64,000 bases of DNA from an uncultured bacterium. GTDB lineage: Bacteria; Cyanobacteriota; Vampirovibrionia; Gastranaerophilales; Gastranaerophilaceae. The DNA is taken from NCBI GenBank assembly GCA_958366705.1, contig CATXCB010000008.1, positions 50,689-114,688 on the forward strand. Reading direction: 5' to 3'. Below, in pieces: positions 61,223 through 64,000 of the stretch (position 1 is its first letter; each line of letters starts with the position of its first letter). The translations under genes and the position numbers were made by a program. A model generated the notes under the pieces. The model had not been told where the DNA came from and ran no database searches. It was given only the letters and a program-made list of their open reading frames with translations.

Positions 61223-61972
61223 ATGGAAAATTCCGAAATAATATATGGTAAAAATTCAGTACTGGAAGCTTTGATTGCCGGCAACCGCGAAATAAATAAA
61301 ATTCTTATATCTAAAAATATTCATTCTGATGCAAAACTTAATAAAATAAAAGAACTGGCGCAGAAAAATGGTATAGTATTCCAATTTGTAGCAAAAGAAA
61401 AATTTCAGCCATATGCCGAATTCAACCATCAAGGAATTATTGCACAAATTTCACCTATTGAATATCAGGACTTGGACGAATTCATACAAACACACGGAAA
61501 AAATCAATTTGCCTCACTGGTCATACTTGACGGGGTTGAAGATTCACATAACTTAGGAGCAATAATAAGAACCTGTGTTTGTGCCGGAGTTGATGGAATA
61601 ATTATTCCGTCAAGAAGAAATGTTCAGGTTAATTCAATAGTTGAAAAAACCAGCGCAGGAGCAATAAATCACATTCCTATTATAAAAGTAAATAGTCTTG
61701 TTAACGCAGTTCAAAAACTAAAGGATAACAACTGGTGGATAATTGCAACCGATGCTTCAGCAAAAGATAATTATTATGATGTTAGATATGATGATATGAA
61801 CTTTGCAATAATAATGGGGGCTGAGCACGCAGGAGTTTCAAAATCTTTATTAAAAGCATCTGATTTCATTGTAAAAATCCCTATGCAGAACAGCTTTAAC
61901 TCGCTGAATGTATCAAATGCTCTAAGTGCGATTATTTTTGAAACGCTAAGACAAAAACTAAGCCGAAAATGA
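61223..61972 (+). CDS. rlmB: 23S rRNA (guanosine-2'-O-)-methyltransferase RlmB
   Basis: This 249-residue SpoU-family methyltransferase modifies 23S rRNA near position 2251. The three SPOUT motifs are 'LDGVEDSHNLGAIIRTC', 'IIMGAEHAGVS' and 'IPMQNSFNSLNVSNALSAI'. An L30e-like N-terminal domain precedes. It begins directly after the nadA stop (TAA then ATG), so it is translationally coupled. Confidence 0.93.
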   Translation: MENSEIIYGKNSVLEALIAGNREINKILISKNIHSDAKLNKIKELAQKNGIVFQFVAKEKFQPYAEFNHQGIIAQISPIEYQDLDEFIQTHGKNQFASLVILDGVEDSHNLGAIIRTCVCAGVDGIIIPSRRNVQVNSIVEKTSAGAINHIPIIKVNSLVNAVQKLKDNNWWIIATDASAKDNYYDVRYDDMNFAIIMGAEHAGVSKSLLKASDFIVKIPMQNSFNSLNVSNALSAIIFETLRQKLSRK

Positions 61973-62044
61973 ATCTAATATAACTGGATGACCCAAAATT
62001 AATAAATTAGTAATATCATCTTTTTATAAGATTGGAGTATTATC

Positions 62045-63064
62045 GTGACAAAAGACTTTGAACACTTTGGCATAATGGTAGAAGAGATTTCAGATGAGAA
62101 TGTAGATTTCAAAAAATTACAAGAACTGGAAAGCGAAAATGATGAGGAAGACGGGGAAGACGTCCTAAAATCAGTTGCAGATCCTAAAGTTCAAGAAAGC
62201 TTGTTATCCGTCAATTCTGATGACAGTGTTAAAATTTATTTAAGACAAATAGGTAAAATCCCATTATTAACAACAGAAGAAGAACTTGAATTAGCAAAAA
62301 AAATTCAAGAAAAAGAAGACCATTTTGCAAAAGATGTTTTAGTCAATGCAAATCTGAGACTCGTTGTCAGTATCGCAAAAAAATACATTGGCAGAGGACT
62401 ATCATTTCTTGATTTAATTCAAGAAGGAAACGTAGGTCTGATTAAAGCTGCAGGAAGATTTGATTACAAAAAAGGGTATAAATTTTCAACTTATGCAACC
62501 TGGTGGATACAACAATCTATCACAAGAGCTATTGCAGATAAAGCTAGAATCATAAGACTTCCAATACACATGATTGATTCAATTGGAAAAATCCGTAGAG
62601 CAACTCTTGATTTGACAACAGAACTGGGCAGAACTCCAACAAAACAAGAAATAGCATATCGTTTGGGATTACCTGTTCAAAAACTTACTTCAATTATAAA
62701 ATCGGCACAATCTACAGTAAGCATGGATACACCGGCAACTTCTGATGATGATTCATCTAAAATTTCAGACTTTATTGTAGATAACTCAACCATTACACCT
62801 GATGGTAAAGTTTCACAGGACAACTTGCTAGAGGATATACGAAAAATATTAAACCAGTTAAGCCAAAAAGAAAGAGATGTATTAATCCTGCGTTACGGAC
62901 TGGATAATAACGGCATCAAAAAAACCTTGGATGAAATAGGGTCACAATATGGCGTATCAAGGGAAAGAATCCGCCAAATAGAAACCCGAGCCATTTCAAA
63001 ATTAAAAAAATTATGTAAAAATGAAAAATTACATGATGGTCTGATTAATTACTTTGGCACATAA
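62045..63064 (+). CDS. RNA polymerase sigma-70 factor (RpoD/SigA family)
   Basis: This 339-residue protein starts at GTG 62045 behind GGAG. It has region 1.2 ('DSVKIYLRQIGKIPLLTTEEE'), region 2 ('LVVSIAKKYIGRGLSFLDLIQEGN', 'YKFSTYATWWIQQSI'), region 3 ('TRAIADKARIIRLPIHMID') and region 4 ('LDEIGSQYGVSRERIRQIETRA'). It recognises -35/-10 promoters of the kind seen here. Without region 1.1 it could be the primary or a group 2 sigma factor. Confidence 0.93.
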   Translation: MTKDFEHFGIMVEEISDENVDFKKLQELESENDEEDGEDVLKSVADPKVQESLLSVNSDDSVKIYLRQIGKIPLLTTEEELELAKKIQEKEDHFAKDVLVNANLRLVVSIAKKYIGRGLSFLDLIQEGNVGLIKAAGRFDYKKGYKFSTYATWWIQQSITRAIADKARIIRLPIHMIDSIGKIRRATLDLTTELGRTPTKQEIAYRLGLPVQKLTSIIKSAQSTVSMDTPATSDDDSSKISDFIVDNSTITPDGKVSQDNLLEDIRKILNQLSQKERDVLILRYGLDNNGIKKTLDEIGSQYGVSRERIRQIETRAISKLKKLCKNEKLHDGLINYFGT

Positions 63065-63077
63065 TTTTCTAACGGCA

Positions 63078-63100
63078 CGTCATCCTGAACTCGATTCAGG
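63078..63100. repeat. REP-like unit
   Basis: CGTCATCCTGAACTCGATTCAGG contains CCTGAA/TTCAGG (63084-63089 and 63095-63100). It resembles the units at 5085-5200. Confidence 0.5.
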
Positions 63101-63113
63101 CTCTAAACAGCAC

Positions 63114-63154
63114 AAAAAAATAATCTCCGACAAGTTTGTTGGAGATTATTTTTT
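63114..63154. terminator. Bidirectional intrinsic terminator
   Basis: AAAAAATAATCTCC pairs with GGAGATTATTTTTT after the sigma factor gene. Confidence 0.88.
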
Positions 63155-63176
63155 ATCCTAATAAGAAGAAACTATA

Positions 63177-63407
63177 CTACTTACTAGCTCCATTTATTTT
63201 TCCAGCATTATATATTCCGTTAAAAAGTAAACCTAAAGCTGCAACTCCTGCAGTAATAGCCATTGCGCCAACTGTTTTAGATTTTTTCAATACAGCTTTT
63301 ATTTGCTCTGGATGAGACATAACACCGCCAGTTGGTAATTTTCCTGTTACATAACGCTCTACGACGTTACCTAATTTTGAACCATCTTTAAATATCTTTT
63401 GCCCCAT
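63177..63407 (-). CDS. Small membrane protein, function unknown
   Basis: This 76-residue protein has a basic, polar first half and a single membrane helix ('GAMAITAGVAALGLLFNGIY', 47-66). The start codon follows directly on the stop of the gene at 63408 (TAA then ATG), so translation is coupled. No family recognised. It lies between a terminator and the rRNA operon. Confidence 0.6.
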   Translation of the reverse strand: MGQKIFKDGSKLGNVVERYVTGKLPTGGVMSHPEQIKAVLKKSKTVGAMAITAGVAALGLLFNGIYNAGKINGASK

Positions 63408-63641
63408 TTATTCAAAAAAGTTAAACAGTTTACCTGTTTTTCTTCTCATTATTTTAGAACCATTAGTCAAAGCTATAGAATCACCACAAACATTTTCTGC
63501 TAAATTAACTCCTTTATTTAACAAAACACCTGTTCCAATTAACCCGGCAGATGTAATTGTAGCATTCCCTACATGAGCCAAACCTGTATTACCATTTTCA
63601 ATTCTTGGCTGTTGACAAGTTAAACAATTTACTGATGTCAT
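63408..63641 (-). CDS. Small membrane-associated protein, function unknown
   Basis: This 77-residue protein has two Cys in 'NCLTCQQ' at the N-terminus and a weakly hydrophobic middle ('ATITSAGLIGTGVLLN', 27-42). It is followed by a basic C-terminal tail. AGGAG precedes the ATG. It is the first gene of a two-gene operon with the protein at 63177. Neither is recognised; both could be cell-envelope proteins. Confidence 0.6.
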   Translation of the reverse strand: MTSVNCLTCQQPRIENGNTGLAHVGNATITSAGLIGTGVLLNKGVNLAENVCGDSIALTNGSKIMRRKTGKLFNFFE

Positions 63642-63916
63642 AAATTTCTCCTTTACTTTTACCTTTTGTATCCCTACATTTAGATAAAAAAATTTAGGAA
63701 AAATAGATTGCTAATTACCCACCACATCATATCATATAGGGCATTATATCTGAGTTTCAGCCAATTTAAATTAAAGTTTACATTTCGTTACATTCGAGTA
63801 AATATTACAAACTTGAATAATTTTATTATCGAATGAAACGATTACGGGTGCTTATCGGAGGGAGCACTCTGATACATATTATAGATAAAACTCTATAACT
63901 TGTTGAAACATCTTAC
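63642..63916. other. Gene-free stretch between small operon and 5S rRNA
   Basis: No gene is supported. It carries a promoter candidate (below) and a weak GTGCT/AGCAC hairpin around 63848-63867 with an A/G-rich loop. Nothing else is seen. Confidence 0.5.
63743..63770 (-). promoter_or_regulatory. Promoter candidate for the small membrane pair
   Basis: On the minus strand TTTAAA (63765-63770) and TATAAT (63743-63748) are 16 bases apart, about 100 bases before the start at 63641. The -35 is weak. Confidence 0.35.
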
Positions 63917-63956
63917 AAAAAAGAGAACCAAGATGAATGTCTTGGTTCTCTTTTTT
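63917..63956 (-). terminator. rRNA operon terminator
   Basis: A 17-base perfect stem (AAAAAAGAGAACCAAGA and its complement) with a T-run lies seven bases after the end of the 5S rRNA. Confidence 0.88.
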
Positions 63957-63962
63957 AAATTA

Positions 63963-64000
63963 GGTGTCGGCAACTAGTTATCTTCCCAGGGGGTGGCCCC
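63963..64000 (-). rRNA. rrf: 5S ribosomal RNA, 3' end, partial
   Basis: On the minus strand the last bases read GGCCACCCCCTGGGAAGATA...AACTAGTTGCCGACACC, which aligns with the 3' end of bacterial 5S rRNA (compare E. coli ...TCTCCCCATGCGAGAGTA...TGCCAGGCAT). The remainder, and presumably 23S and 16S, lie off the right edge. Confidence 0.85.

Noticed and set aside
1..64000. CRISPR array, insertion sequence, integron or toxin-antitoxin pair
   Set aside because: No direct-repeat array, terminal inverted repeat with transposase, integrase or adjacent antitoxin could be seen.

Overview
The window looks like a strongly A+T-rich bacterial chromosome, most likely a gut-associated, non-photosynthetic relative of Cyanobacteria (Vampirovibrionia/Melainabacteria, order Gastranaerophilales). 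This is inferred, not proven. The basis is the LL-diaminopimelate aminotransferase (dapL) route typical of the cyanobacterial lineage, a PilM-PilN fusion beside PilO, and many lineage-specific proteins that share a short N-terminal tag of the type hydrophobic-x-Phe-[Asn/Thr/Gln]-[Gly/Ala]. No insertion sequence, integrase, CRISPR array or prophage module was seen. Housekeeping and lineage-specific genes are interleaved on both strands, often separated by clear intrinsic terminators.

Layout. 1-1817 (minus): the end of a surface-glycan locus (partial glycosyltransferase-like gene and a DUF115-like gene). 2082-9011: a large tagged unknown protein, a MerR regulator, a shortened DXS paralogue, a four-helix membrane protein and a large di-iron ferritin-like protein. 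9130-12060: an EndoQ-type PHP nuclease fused to a UvrD-like helicase. 12105-14264: a compact plus-strand run of four tagged proteins (minimal protein kinase-like, GNAT-like, two small ones), followed by PrxQ. 14747-16312: small membrane proteins and a winged-helix protein around an A+T-rich gap. 16376-22830: metabolism (HAD phosphatase, enolase, DAHP synthase, TyrA, ProB, ProA). 22834-24350: an ADP-ribosyltransferase-like gene whose start lies in a perfect hairpin, then a NifX-like/TSCPD pair. 24545-30484: a 1979-residue tagged protein with a split papain-like catalytic triad. 30559-37677: FtsZ, a SprA-like protein, a YkgJ-type protein, tRNA-Gly(CCC), a uridine-kinase-like protein, DapL, a DUF2971 protein, a thioredoxin and a beta-carbonic anhydrase. 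37823-48062: a TPR-glycosyltransferase, SbcCD, a tagged membrane protein, a TPR protein, RNase HI and a UvrD/PcrA helicase. 48220-49953: three secreted matrixin-like metalloproteases with different third zinc ligands. 50050-57741: acetyltransferase, tagged coiled-coil protein, aldose epimerase with a tagged extension, chorismate synthase, exported protein, lone receiver, DRE-TIM aldolase-like and radical SAM genes. 57825-63064: PilO, PilM-PilN, NadA, RlmB and a sigma-70 factor. 63177-64000: two small membrane proteins, and the 3' end of a 5S rRNA with its terminator, so an rRNA operon continues off the right edge on the minus strand.

The most notable signal is the recurring N-terminal tag placed in front of unrelated domains, several of which (kinase, acetyltransferase, papain-like protease) are typical of secreted effectors. 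An ADP-ribosyltransferase-like gene and three secreted metalloproteases are also present. A shared sorting or secretion signal is a reasonable but untested hypothesis. All function calls rest on reading motifs by eye; no database search was run.
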